From Mycobacterium sp. WUMAC-067 (GTDB taxonomy: Bacteria; Actinomycetota; Actinomycetes; Mycobacteriales; Mycobacteriaceae): a stretch of DNA of 46,527 nt. The stretch lies in the NCBI RefSeq assembly GCF_020217485.1, contig NZ_JAEKMI010000038.1, positions 1-46,527 on the forward strand. Reading direction: 5' to 3'. The notes beneath the pieces were generated by a model. The model did not search any database. It worked only from the letters and a program-made list of their open reading frames with translations, and was not told the DNA's origin. Positions within the stretch are counted from its first letter, which is position 1, and every line of letters starts with the position of its first letter. A program made the position numbers and the translations under genes. Below, one piece after another: positions 1 through 7,577 of this stretch.

Positions 1-94
1 CTGCGCCCGGCTGCGCCGCGCTTGCGATCGCCACGGGCCAAGTCGGTGGCGACCCGCTGCGCCCGGCTGCGCCGCGCTTGCGATCGCCACGGGC
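1..94. repeat. 38-bp direct repeat, two copies
   Basis: Positions 1-38 and 57-94 carry the same 38-bp sequence, starting CTGCGCCCGGCTGCGCC and containing TTGCGATCGCCACGGGC, at a 56-bp period. The first copy touches the window edge, so more copies may lie to the left. It lies just upstream of tRNA-Asn and has no convincing reading frame. Its composition resembles dispersed intergenic repeats of mycobacterial genomes, but that is inference. Confidence 0.8.
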
Positions 95-155
95 GGCCCG
101 CGCCAGTTGGGCGTGGTCGTGCCAGTACGCTAGAGTCGTCCCGCGATCGGGTTAG

Positions 156-228
<73 letters not shown>

Positions 229-253
229 CAGATTTCACCAAGCGACTCGGCCG

Positions 254-1639
254 TCACTGCCCGATCGCGATATCCGTCGGATTTCCCGCCCACGCCGCCG
301 TCGGCGCCAAACCCAGATGCTCGCGCAACGTGTGGCCGCGGTATTCGGTGCGGAAGCTGCCTCGTTCCTGCAGCAGTGGCACCACCTTGTCAACGAACTC
401 ATCGAGGCCGTGCGGCGTCAGGTGCGGCACCAGGATGAAGCCGTCGCAGGCATCCGACTGCACGTAGCGGTCGATCTCCTCGGCCACCTGCTGCGGCGTC
501 CCGACGAACTGCTGGCGGCTGGTCACCTCGATGATCAGCTCGCGGATCGACAGGTTCTCGGCTTCCGCTCGCGCCCGCCAGGTTTGGGCGACCGTCTTGG
601 GATCGCCGTGCCGGACCCGACCTCGCGTGATGTTCGGGTTCTCGACGGGATCGACGTCGGGCAGCGGCCCGTCGGGATCGTAGGCCGACAGGTCCACGCC
701 CCACACCTGCTCGAGGAACGCGATCGCCGTCGGCCCGCTGACCTGCTGCTCGCGGATGCGGCGCGCGTTGTCCTGCGCCTCACCGGGCGTGTCACCGAGC
801 GCGAACGTCGCGCCGGGCAGGACCTTGAGCCGGTCGGGGTCGCGCCCGCGGGCGGCGGCGCGGCCCTTCACGTCGGCGTAGTAGCGCTGCCCCGCCTCGA
901 GCGAACCGTGCAGCGTGAACAGGGCGTCGGCGTGCTTGGCGCCGAAGTCGCGGCCGTCGCTGGAGTCACCGGCCTGCAACAGCACGGGGTGGCCTTGCGG
1001 GCCGGCGGGCAGCGAGGCCGAGCCGCGGACGTCGAATTGCGGACCGAGGTGGTCGACGACGTGGATGCGGGCCGGGTCGGCGTAGGTTCCGGCGTCGACG
1101 TCGGCGATCACGGCGTCGGGCGCCCAGCTGTCCCAGAATTTGCGCGCGACGCTGATGAATTCCTCGGCCCGGTGGTAGCGGTCGGCGTGGGCGAGGAATC
1201 CGCCGCGGCGGAAGTTCTCCCCGGTGAACGCGTCGGAGGAGGTGACCATGTTCCACGCCGCGCGGCCGTCGGAAAGGTGGTCCAGCGACGCGAATTGCCT
1301 TGCCACCTCGTAGGGTTCGTTGAATGTGGTGTTGATCGTGCCGGCCAGACCGAGTCGCTCGGTCACCGCGGCGAGCGCGGCGAGCACGGTGAACGTGTCG
1401 GGCCGGCCGACGACGTCGAGGTCGTGGATCTTGCCGCGATGCTCGCGCAGCCGCAATCCCTCGGCCAGGAAGAAGAAGTCGAACAGCCCCCGCTCGGCGG
1501 TCTTGGCAAGGTGCACAAACGATTCGAACGCGATCTGGCTGCCCGCGCTCGGATCCGACCACACCGTGGTGTTGTTCACCCCGGGGAAGTGGGCGCCCAG
1601 GTGTATCTGCTTGCGCTGTCCCGCATCTCGAACGGTCAT
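254..1639 (-). CDS. LLM-class flavin-dependent monooxygenase (NtaA/SnaA/DszA type)
   Basis: The 461-residue product belongs to the bacterial luciferase-like FMNH2-dependent monooxygenases, NtaA/SnaA/DszA branch. These cytosolic enzymes use reduced flavin from a separate reductase and often attack sulfones, sulfonates or aminopolycarboxylates. Visible family features are the N-terminal strand with LGAHFPGVNNTTVW, the HRAEEFISVARKFWDSW stretch near residue 165, and the closing FRTEYRGHTLREHLGL. I chose the ATG at 1639 because its ATGA overlaps the stop of the upstream gene by 4 bp and a GGGGG lies before it; an ATG 15 nt upstream lacks a Shine-Dalgarno. It is last of a three-gene monooxygenase operon close to cysE/cysK, which makes a sulfur-scavenging role attractive. 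The substrate cannot be read from sequence. Confidence 0.9.
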   Translation of the reverse strand: MTVRDAGQRKQIHLGAHFPGVNNTTVWSDPSAGSQIAFESFVHLAKTAERGLFDFFFLAEGLRLREHRGKIHDLDVVGRPDTFTVLAALAAVTERLGLAGTINTTFNEPYEVARQFASLDHLSDGRAAWNMVTSSDAFTGENFRRGGFLAHADRYHRAEEFISVARKFWDSWAPDAVIADVDAGTYADPARIHVVDHLGPQFDVRGSASLPAGPQGHPVLLQAGDSSDGRDFGAKHADALFTLHGSLEAGQRYYADVKGRAAARGRDPDRLKVLPGATFALGDTPGEAQDNARRIREQQVSGPTAIAFLEQVWGVDLSAYDPDGPLPDVDPVENPNITRGRVRHGDPKTVAQTWRARAEAENLSIRELIIEVTSRQQFVGTPQQVAEEIDRYVQSDACDGFILVPHLTPHGLDEFVDKVVPLLQERGSFRTEYRGHTLREHLGLAPTAAWAGNPTDIAIGQ

Positions 1640-2757
1640 CCGGTCAGCCCCCATCGTTTGGCGATCAGTTCATGCGAGCGCAGCCGGTCGGCGTGCCGGT
1701 GGGTGACGGACGTGATGACCAGTTCGTCGGCGCCGGTGACCCGGCGCAGCAGCTCGAGCCGGTCGGCGACCTCATCGGGATTGCCGACGAATTGTGTTGC
1801 GGTGCGGTCGGCCACCAGCGCCTGCTGAGCCTCGGTCAGGGGTTCGCAGAAGTCGGGATCCGGGTAGGGGATCGCGCCCCGGCCGCTGCGAATCGAATAC
1901 ACCCAGTGGCCGTAGCTGGACGCGAGGTAGCGCGCGGTGGCGCTGTCCTCGGCGACCACGACGTCGGCCGACACCACGACGTACGGTCGCGCCAGTCGGG
2001 CGGACGGCCGGAAGGCGTTGCGGTACGCGGTGATTGCGTCGAGCGCGGTGCCGGGGGTGATGTGGTAGCTCGCGACGAACGGAAGTCCGCGGGCGCCGGC
2101 CACCTCGGCGCTCTGTCCCTTGGTGCTGCCGAAGATCCACGGTGTCAGCTGCGCGTGTTCGCCGGGAACGGCCCGCAGCGGATGGCCATCGACGGCGTAG
2201 GTGCCGTCCAGCATCGCTTCGATATCGGCGACCTGCTCGGCGAAATCCGCTGGCTGCGCGCACGGTTGGGCAAGCACAGACGCCTGCGCCCGCATCCGTT
2301 CGGATTTCATCAGCGGGGTTTGGTCGAACGGTGTGGGGATGAGCAGGCCGTCGACGTCCCGCCACGGCTGCGGCGCGCGGTCGGGTGGGGCGGCGAGCGC
2401 CGTGGCGGCCTCTTTGCGCCGTTGCCCGGACCGGCCCAGGCCCATGTCGATCCGTCCCGGATGCAACGCGTCCAGGATGCCGAAGCTTTCGACTACGGCG
2501 AGCGCCGTCGTGTTGCCGACCTGCACGGCGGCCGATCCGACGTGGATATGTTCGGTGGCCGCGGCGATCTGGCCGATCAGCGTCGCCGGTGACGAGCTGG
2601 CCACCGCGACGAAGTGGTGCTCGGCGAGCCAGTAGCGCTTGTAGCCCCATTGTTCGGCGTGCCGGGCCAGATCGATGGTGTTGCGCAGCGCCGTGGCGGC
2701 GTCGCTGCCGGCGCTGATGGGCGCCAGGTCCAGGATCGACAAGGGGGTGAGGCTCAT
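1636..2757 (-). CDS. LLM-class flavin-dependent oxidoreductase (luciferase-like, MsnO8 type)
   Basis: The 373-residue product opens with LSILDLAPISAG and carries YWLAEHHF and GSAAVQVGNTTALAVVESF, as in the compact single-domain luciferase-like oxidoreductases often called MsnO8 family. It belongs to a different branch from the two flanking genes. It overlaps both neighbours by 4 bp (ATGA at 2754-2757 and at 1636-1639), so the three genes are probably translated as one coupled unit. It would use FMN or FMNH2 supplied by another protein, and no flavin reductase gene lies in the operon. The substrate is unknown. Confidence 0.88.
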   Translation of the reverse strand: MSLTPLSILDLAPISAGSDAATALRNTIDLARHAEQWGYKRYWLAEHHFVAVASSSPATLIGQIAAATEHIHVGSAAVQVGNTTALAVVESFGILDALHPGRIDMGLGRSGQRRKEAATALAAPPDRAPQPWRDVDGLLIPTPFDQTPLMKSERMRAQASVLAQPCAQPADFAEQVADIEAMLDGTYAVDGHPLRAVPGEHAQLTPWIFGSTKGQSAEVAGARGLPFVASYHITPGTALDAITAYRNAFRPSARLARPYVVVSADVVVAEDSATARYLASSYGHWVYSIRSGRGAIPYPDPDFCEPLTEAQQALVADRTATQFVGNPDEVADRLELLRRVTGADELVITSVTHRHADRLRSHELIAKRWGLTG

Positions 2758-3875
2758 GACGGCGCCGTCGCGTAGCGGTTGGGGGCGGGCGCCAGGCCGA
2801 GGCGCTCGCGCAGCGTCTCGCCCTCGCGGTAGCGGGTGCGGAACCGCCCGGCGCGCTGCAGCAGCGGCACCAGGCCGTCGACGATCGCGGGCAGATCGAT
2901 CGCGTTGACCGCAGGTCGCAGCCGCACCCCGTCGGCCCCGGCGTGCTGCCAGGCGAGCAGCAGCTCCGCCAAATCGCTTGCGCTGCCACGGAAGACGTGC
3001 GCGTCGGAGGGTATGGCCGCGCCCGGCGTCAGCGGATCCTCACCCAGCGACACCACCAGATCGGCGTAGACCCGGATCGTGCGGCCCGCCGCACGTTGCG
3101 CCTGTCCGACCTCGGCCAGGATGGCACGCAGCGAGTCCTCGTCGCGTGGGGTGACAAAGACCAGGTCGGCGTTGGCGGCGGCGAACTCATAGACTCGCGG
3201 CGCGTGCGCCAGCGCCGCCACCACCGGCTGGCCCTGGGGCGGGCGAGGGGTGATGGACGGTCCCTTGACCGAGAAGTGCTCGCCGGTGAAGTCGATGTAG
3301 TGCAGCTTGTCGCGATCGATGTAGCGTCCGGTCGCCACGTCACGGATGACGGCGTCGTCCTCCCAGCTGTCCCAGAGGCGGCGCACCACCTCCACGGCGT
3401 CGGCGGCCTCGCGAAACAGCTCGTCGCCGTCGGGGGCGGGTCGCCGGCCGAACAGCGCCGCCTCGTGTGCCGTCGGGCTCACCCGCACCTGCCAGCCGGC
3501 GCGGCCGTGCGAGATATGGTCAAGCGTCGCAATCGCTTTCGAGACATGGAACGGCTCGGTGTGGGTGACGGTCGCGACGGGGATGATGCCGATGTGTTCG
3601 GTGACCGGCGCGATGCGCGCGGCCACCAGTGTGGCGTCGGCGCGGCCGGCCAGGCGCCGGGGCGAGATTTCGGGCCGGCGGCCCGGCTGCGCATCCAGGC
3701 TGTCGTCGATGGTCAGGAAGTCGAGCAGGCCACGTTCGGCGGTGGCCGCCAGCGAGGCCCAGTATCGCCCGCTGAGTTGTCCGCCGCCGGTTGCGTTGTG
3801 CGCGAAGGCGTATCGCCACGCGTGGGGGTGCCACCCGTAGCCGTCGAGTCCCACGGCCAGATGCAGTCCGGTCAT
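2754..3875 (-). CDS. LLM-class flavin-dependent monooxygenase, first gene of operon
   Basis: The 373-residue product is a second NtaA/DszA-type monooxygenase. It shows GLDGYGWHPHAWRYA at the N terminus, ERGLLDFLTIDDSL, the DAVEVVRRLWDSWEDDAV block and the C-terminal TRYREGETLRERLGLAP. It is about 90 residues shorter than the companion ending at 254, within the family's range. The ATG at 3875 begins the region that matches the family; the reading frame stays open upstream to 3959 but that part (rich in Arg) looks non-coding. It begins 175 bp downstream of cysE on the same strand, so co-transcription with cysK-cysE is possible but not shown. Confidence 0.87.
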   Translation of the reverse strand: MTGLHLAVGLDGYGWHPHAWRYAFAHNATGGGQLSGRYWASLAATAERGLLDFLTIDDSLDAQPGRRPEISPRRLAGRADATLVAARIAPVTEHIGIIPVATVTHTEPFHVSKAIATLDHISHGRAGWQVRVSPTAHEAALFGRRPAPDGDELFREAADAVEVVRRLWDSWEDDAVIRDVATGRYIDRDKLHYIDFTGEHFSVKGPSITPRPPQGQPVVAALAHAPRVYEFAAANADLVFVTPRDEDSLRAILAEVGQAQRAAGRTIRVYADLVVSLGEDPLTPGAAIPSDAHVFRGSASDLAELLLAWQHAGADGVRLRPAVNAIDLPAIVDGLVPLLQRAGRFRTRYREGETLRERLGLAPAPNRYATAPS

Positions 3876-4050
3876 GACCGGCCTGCGGAACCTGGCGTCG
3901 CGGCGCCGTCGTGCATCGTGTCCATAACCCACTGTGCAACGCCGTGGGCGACGATGCATTCCGAAGCGGGGTTATGTTCAGCGTGAGCAATACTTTGCCG
4001 AGCTCATCGCTAAAGAACGTGCCAATGCTGGTCTTTGGGGGCCGGTCCGC

Positions 4051-4734
4051 TCAGATGGAGAAGTCCTCGCCGTACCAAACTCCGGCTTCGGGGGGCCGGA
4101 TGACGTGGTTGGTCTGCGCGCCGTCCGCCCGAGCCTCGAGTTTGGTCACCCGGGTCAGCAATGACTGCAGGCTGACACCGACGAGATCGGGCATCATCGA
4201 GTCGTCCGGACTGCCGGGACGGCTGCGGCTGATGACCTGTCCGGGCACTCCGATGACCACCGCGCTGGATGGAACCTCCTTGACCACCACGGCATTGGCG
4301 CCGATGCGGCTGTCGTCGCCGATTTTGATCGCGCCCAAGACCTTTGCGCCGGCGCCGATGATCACCCTGTCGCCGATGGTGGGATGGCGCTTGCCGGTGT
4401 CCCTGCCGCTGCCGCCGAGGGTGACACCGTGGTAGATCGTCACGTCCTCACCGACTTCCGCCGTCTCGCCGATCACCACGCCGGTGGCGTGATCGATGAA
4501 CAGCCCGGGGCCCAGGACGGCGCCGGGGTGGATCTCGACGCCGGTCAGGATCCGGGTGATCTCGGCGAGGATGCGCGCGATCAGCCTCGCCCCGCGCAGC
4601 CACAGCCAGTGGTTGATGCGGTGAAACCAGATGGCGTGCACCCCGGGGTAGGCGAAGATCACCTGCAGCGTGGTCGGGGCGGCGGGGTCTCGCTCCCTGG
4701 CTGCCCGGATGTCGGTGCGGATGGCGTCGAGCAT
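4051..4734 (-). CDS. cysE: Serine O-acetyltransferase
   Basis: CysE transfers acetyl from acetyl-CoA to L-serine, giving O-acetylserine, the substrate of the cysK product next door. The 227-residue protein has a short N-terminal helical part and then a left-handed beta-helix of hexapeptide repeats: HPGAVLGPGLFIDHATGVVI, IYHGVTLGGSG, IIGAGAKVLG and IGANAVVVKEVP. The catalytic His of the FIDHATG motif and the acetyl-CoA-binding GGSGRDTGKRHPTIG stretch are present. It starts 2 nt after the cysK stop, so the two are co-transcribed, and the products usually form the cysteine synthase complex. The C terminus ends in an isoleucine (DFSI), the residue CysE inserts into the CysK active site. It resembles M. 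tuberculosis cysE (Rv2335). Confidence 0.97.
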   Translation of the reverse strand: MLDAIRTDIRAARERDPAAPTTLQVIFAYPGVHAIWFHRINHWLWLRGARLIARILAEITRILTGVEIHPGAVLGPGLFIDHATGVVIGETAEVGEDVTIYHGVTLGGSGRDTGKRHPTIGDRVIIGAGAKVLGAIKIGDDSRIGANAVVVKEVPSSAVVIGVPGQVISRSRPGSPDDSMMPDLVGVSLQSLLTRVTKLEARADGAQTNHVIRPPEAGVWYGEDFSI

Positions 4735-4736
4735 GA

Positions 4737-5669
4737 TTAGTCGGCCAGGTCGGCGAACAGCGGCGTGCTCAGGTAGCGCTCGCCGAAGTCGGGCAGCACG
4801 ACGACGACGAGCTTTCCGGCGTTCTCGGGGCGCCGAGCGACCTTCAGGGCGGCCGCCAACGCGGCCCCCGAGGAGATGCCGACCAGCAGTCCCTCTTCGG
4901 CGGCCAGCCGCCGGGCCAGGGCCATCGACTCTTCGTTGCCGACGGTGATGACCTCGTCCACCAGATCCATCGCCAGCACCGGCGGGACGAAGCCGGCGCC
5001 CAGGCCCTGGATGGGGTGCGGCCCTTTCTGTCCACCGGAGAGCACCGGGGACCCCTCCGGTTCGACGGCGATGAATTGTGCGGAGGGCTTACGTTCTTTG
5101 ATGACCTGAGCCACCCCGGTGAGGGTGCCGCCGGTCCCGACCCCGGCGACGAAGATGTCCACCTTGCCGTCGGTGTCGCGCCACACTTCTTCTGCCGTTG
5201 TCTTGCGGTGGATTTCGGGGTTGGCCGGGTTCTCGAACTGCTGCGGCACGAAGTACCGTTGGTCGCTCTTGGCCAATTCCTCGGCCTTGGCGATGGCGCC
5301 GGGCATGCCCTCGGGTCCGGGTGTCAAGACGATCTCGGCGCCCAACGCGCGCAACAACATTCGCCGCTCGACGCTCATCGTCTCCGGCATGGTCAACACG
5401 CAGCGGTAGCCGCGTGCGGCGGCCACCAGCGCCAGCGCGATGCCGGTGTTCCCGCTTGTCGGCTCGAGAATGATCGTGTCCGGCTTGATCACGCCCGCCT
5501 TTTCGGCCGCGTCGATCATCGCGACCCCGATGCGGTCCTTGACGCTGTTTCCCGGGTTGAAGAATTCCAGCTTGGCGACGACGTCGGCGACCGCACCGTC
5601 GGTGACCCGGTTGAGCCGGACCAGCGGGGTGTTTCCGATCAGTTCCGTGACGTTCTCGGCGATGCTCAT
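4737..5669 (-). CDS. cysK: Cysteine synthase (O-acetylserine sulfhydrylase)
   Basis: CysK makes cysteine from O-acetylserine and sulfide using PLP. The 310-residue protein has the usual length. The PLP lysine sits in NPGNSVKDRIG (about Lys44), the substrate loop is EPTSGNTGIALA, the phosphate-binding loop is GVGTGGTLTG, and GISSGAA near residue 265 completes the cofactor site. It is followed 2 nt later by cysE. An AAAAGG precedes the ATG closely. Between this gene and the transporter at 6161 lies a leader with a Cys-rich leaderless mini-ORF at 5966-6034, which probably makes expression sensitive to cysteine. It matches M. tuberculosis cysK1 (Rv2334) in order and appearance. Confidence 0.97.
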   Translation of the reverse strand: MSIAENVTELIGNTPLVRLNRVTDGAVADVVAKLEFFNPGNSVKDRIGVAMIDAAEKAGVIKPDTIILEPTSGNTGIALALVAAARGYRCVLTMPETMSVERRMLLRALGAEIVLTPGPEGMPGAIAKAEELAKSDQRYFVPQQFENPANPEIHRKTTAEEVWRDTDGKVDIFVAGVGTGGTLTGVAQVIKERKPSAQFIAVEPEGSPVLSGGQKGPHPIQGLGAGFVPPVLAMDLVDEVITVGNEESMALARRLAAEEGLLVGISSGAALAAALKVARRPENAGKLVVVVLPDFGERYLSTPLFADLAD

Positions 5670-5965
5670 CTACCTTTTGTCTCCAACGATGTAGGACCAG
5701 GCCTCTCAGCCTGCCAGCTAATATCGAACTCTATGTTCATCTCGGTCGGGATCGCTAGCGCCGGGTAGGCGGGTCGAGCCTGATCAGGGCCGCCGCGGCT
5801 ACCTCCCGCTAGGGCGTGAATCGGCTCGGACGATACGGTCATCGGTCGCAAATTTTCCTGAAAGGTCTCCGTGGTCCGCGTCTTGACGCCGCCGGACAAA
5901 TACACCGAAACCGCCCTGACATGGGCGAGCGCGCGGATTTCTACAATGTCAGAGGCGTGCGGAAA
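5670..5965 (-). promoter_or_regulatory. Leader region between the Cys-rich mini-ORF and cysK
   Basis: About 296 nt of presumed transcribed leader separate the mini-ORF stop from the cysK start. In the described mycobacterial attenuators the position of the ribosome on the Cys codons changes folding or coupling further down. I could not define a convincing alternative hairpin by eye. One open frame in the leader (5666-5905, minus strand) ends in an ATGA overlap with cysK. Confidence 0.4.
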
Positions 5966-6034
5966 TCAACAACAGCGACACGAACAGTCCGCGACGCGCG
6001 ACGGGACAAAGCGCAGCTGTACGGAGTGTTGCAT
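5966..6034 (-). CDS. Leaderless Cys-rich leader peptide (cysteine attenuator uORF)
   Basis: A 22-codon frame starts ATG at 6034 and ends TGA at 5966. Its C terminus reads VADCSCRCC, with four Cys codons (all TGT) in the last six positions. A TATAGT hexamer ends 7 nt before the ATG, so transcription would start at or one base before the ATG, giving a leaderless message. It lies upstream of cysK-cysE on the same strand. Polycysteine leaderless small ORFs are an established class of cysteine-responsive attenuators before mycobacterial sulfur-assimilation operons: ribosomes stall on Cys codons when Cys-tRNA is scarce and the downstream genes are expressed. The sequence fits that model closely. 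It is too short for routine gene callers. Confidence 0.8.
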   Translation of the reverse strand: MQHSVQLRFVPSRVADCSCRCC

Positions 6035-6041
6035 AGTCTCC

Positions 6042-6047
6042 ACTATA
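6042..6047 (-). promoter_or_regulatory. -10 box (TATAGT) for the cysK leader
   Basis: TATAGT on the minus strand matches the SigA -10 consensus in five of six bases and is followed 7 nt later by the ATG of the mini-ORF. This spacing predicts a leaderless transcript. No clear -35 is needed for many mycobacterial promoters and none is obvious. Confidence 0.65.
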
Positions 6048-6105
6048 GGACAGTCGAGGCTCCCGCCCGCTTGGCTCAGCCGGGATCTGCGTCGTCTGGG
6101 CTGGT

Positions 6106-6133
6106 CATCGCCTCGATCTGGCTCGAGGCGATG
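6106..6133 (-). terminator. Hairpin terminator downstream of the YeiH-type gene
   Basis: An uninterrupted 11-bp stem, CATCGCCTCGA paired with TCGAGGCGATG around a 6-nt loop, begins 28 nt past the stop at 6161. There is no U-tract, which is usual for mycobacterial hairpin terminators. It separates the transporter from the cysK promoter just downstream. Confidence 0.7.
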
Positions 6134-6160
6134 GTTTCGGCATGATTTCCGCGCCGTGCC

Positions 6161-7288
6161 CTAGGCGCTCATACCCCACCCGAACAGGCGCGACGTCAGC
6201 AGCACGATGCCGAGGGAGACGGTGGCCACGACCGTCAGGCCGATGACCGCGACGACGAGCGGGCGCCAGCCGGTGCGTGCGATCTGACGGATGTCGGTGT
6301 TGAGCCCCACACCCGCAAACGTGAGCAGGAACGCCCATTTCGACACGTTGGCGAGGTTGGCGGTTTGGCCCTTGGTCAGCCAGCCGGCGGTGGCGATCGC
6401 CGACACCACCAGGAAACCGAGCACAAACTTCGGGAACTTGTTCCAGATGAACGCGGCCTTGGCCCGGGCGCCCGGCGCGATCTCGTCGGCCTGCCCGCGC
6501 GCGGCCCAATACAGCGCGAAGCCCAGCACGACGAAACCGATCAGCGCGTTGCGGGTCGACTTGACCAGCACGGCGATCTTGCCGGCGTGGTCGGAGTACA
6601 GGTAGCCGGTGGCGGTGGTTTCGGCGGTGTTGTCCACGGAAAGTCCTGCCCACAGCCCGAATTCGTGATCGGTGAGCCCGATCGCGTGGCCCAGGGGCGG
6701 CAACACGAACAGTGATACCGCGCCCAACGCCAGGATCGCCGCGATCGCGTAGCTGACATCGGAGTTGCGGGCCCGAATCGCGCCCTTGGCCGCCACGATC
6801 GCCGACACCCCGCAGATCGACGTGCCGATCGCCAACAACGAGCCGAGCTTGCCCGACAATCCGAACGCGCGGGCCACGACGATGATGATCGTTCCCGCGA
6901 TGGTCATGTCCACCAGAATCTGCACCAGGCTGATCCCGCCGAGCTTGGCGATGTCGCCCAGCACGAAACGCGAGCCGAGCGCCACGATGCCGACCTTGAG
7001 CCAAAATTCGTAGGTCAGCACACCGGGGCGAAAGATCGGGTGCAGGCCAACGGTATTGGTGATGAGCAGCCCAATCACGATCGCCCACAACACGTATTCG
7101 ATGTCGGGCACCGTCCAGTGCTGGTGTTTGGCCAGCGCGTTCCACCAGATCTGGGCGTGCTTGCCCAGCAACCCCACACCGATCAGCAGGAGGACGCCCG
7201 GGACATAGTCGAGCGGACGGGTACTGGTGAAGGTGGCCTCGGCAGGCGTTTCGCCGGGCTCCGCGCGCAGCGTGCTCACGCCGCTCAC
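6161..7288 (-). CDS. YeiH-family putative sulfate exporter / membrane transporter
   Basis: The 375-residue product is an integral membrane protein of the YeiH family (PF03601, 'putative sulfate exporter family transporter'). About ten hydrophobic segments can be seen. The family signatures GTSICGVSAIVAAKGAI (mid-protein) and the later GLSVDNTAETTATG and FAGVGLNTDIRQI are all present. Transport substrate in this family is not firmly established. I chose the GTG at 7288, which overlaps the TGA of a small upstream gene as GTGA and has GAAGG 8 nt upstream; the next GTG at 7291 is an alternative. Its place between cysK and stf0 fits handling of sulfur oxyanions. A strong hairpin follows at 6106-6133. 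Confidence 0.9.
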   Translation of the reverse strand: MSGVSTLRAEPGETPAEATFTSTRPLDYVPGVLLLIGVGLLGKHAQIWWNALAKHQHWTVPDIEYVLWAIVIGLLITNTVGLHPIFRPGVLTYEFWLKVGIVALGSRFVLGDIAKLGGISLVQILVDMTIAGTIIIVVARAFGLSGKLGSLLAIGTSICGVSAIVAAKGAIRARNSDVSYAIAAILALGAVSLFVLPPLGHAIGLTDHEFGLWAGLSVDNTAETTATGYLYSDHAGKIAVLVKSTRNALIGFVVLGFALYWAARGQADEIAPGARAKAAFIWNKFPKFVLGFLVVSAIATAGWLTKGQTANLANVSKWAFLLTFAGVGLNTDIRQIARTGWRPLVVAVIGLTVVATVSLGIVLLTSRLFGWGMSA

Positions 7289-7437
7289 CACGGGACCTTC
7301 GGAAGCACGTCGGCCACCGCCAACGCGACGATCACGCCCGCCACGACGGTCGCCCACCAGTCCACCGATATCGCGCCGAGCCTCGCCGACCCGTTCGGGC
7401 CCCGCAGCGCGTCGTCATCTGGCACGCCTTCACCCAC
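7285..7437 (-). CDS. Small single-pass membrane protein, coupled to the YeiH-type gene
   Basis: A 50-residue frame starts with GTG at 7437, with GAGGAG 8 nt upstream, and ends in TGA at 7285. Its stop overlaps the GTG start of the transporter (GTGA). The N-terminal half is polar and acidic (EGVPDDD); the C-terminal half holds one hydrophobic helix, WWATVVAGVIVALAVADV, and the protein ends LPKVPW. Good ribosome site, start-stop overlap and an obvious membrane helix argue that it is a real gene missed through its size. It may be an accessory subunit of the transporter. I do not recognise a named family. Confidence 0.7.
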   Translation of the reverse strand: MGEGVPDDDALRGPNGSARLGAISVDWWATVVAGVIVALAVADVLPKVPW

Positions 7438-7577
7438 GATGGCCACTCCTCACGCGACTCCTCAGGCGACATTGGCGGCTTGTGCAGCCGCATCCTGCTG
7501 ACGGGAATCGTGGCCCGTGGCGCCGCCGCGGCCAAGTGATTGGCTCGGCCAGAATCTAGCTCGCCCGGGGCGGTCGA

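Noticed and set aside
317..1828. Long plus-strand open frame across the first monooxygenase genes
   Set aside because: It is the antisense shadow of clearly conserved monooxygenase genes in a GC-rich genome; its product has no family features.
3873..3916. 14-codon minus-strand mini-ORF before the first monooxygenase, ending in ATGA overlap
   Set aside because: It has no Cys run, no proper -10 box at the right spacing and no ribosome site, so coincidence is likely.
5696..5712. CTGAGAGG motif (minus strand) recalling a thiamine riboswitch
   Set aside because: Only the CTGAGA core is present; the partner ACCTGAT-like element and stems are missing, and the genes are for cysteine synthesis.
5816..6145. 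109-codon plus-strand frame between cysK and the YeiH-type gene
   Set aside because: It runs through the hairpin at 6106-6133 and the cysK promoter, has no ribosome site, and overlaps the better-supported mini-ORF on the other strand.
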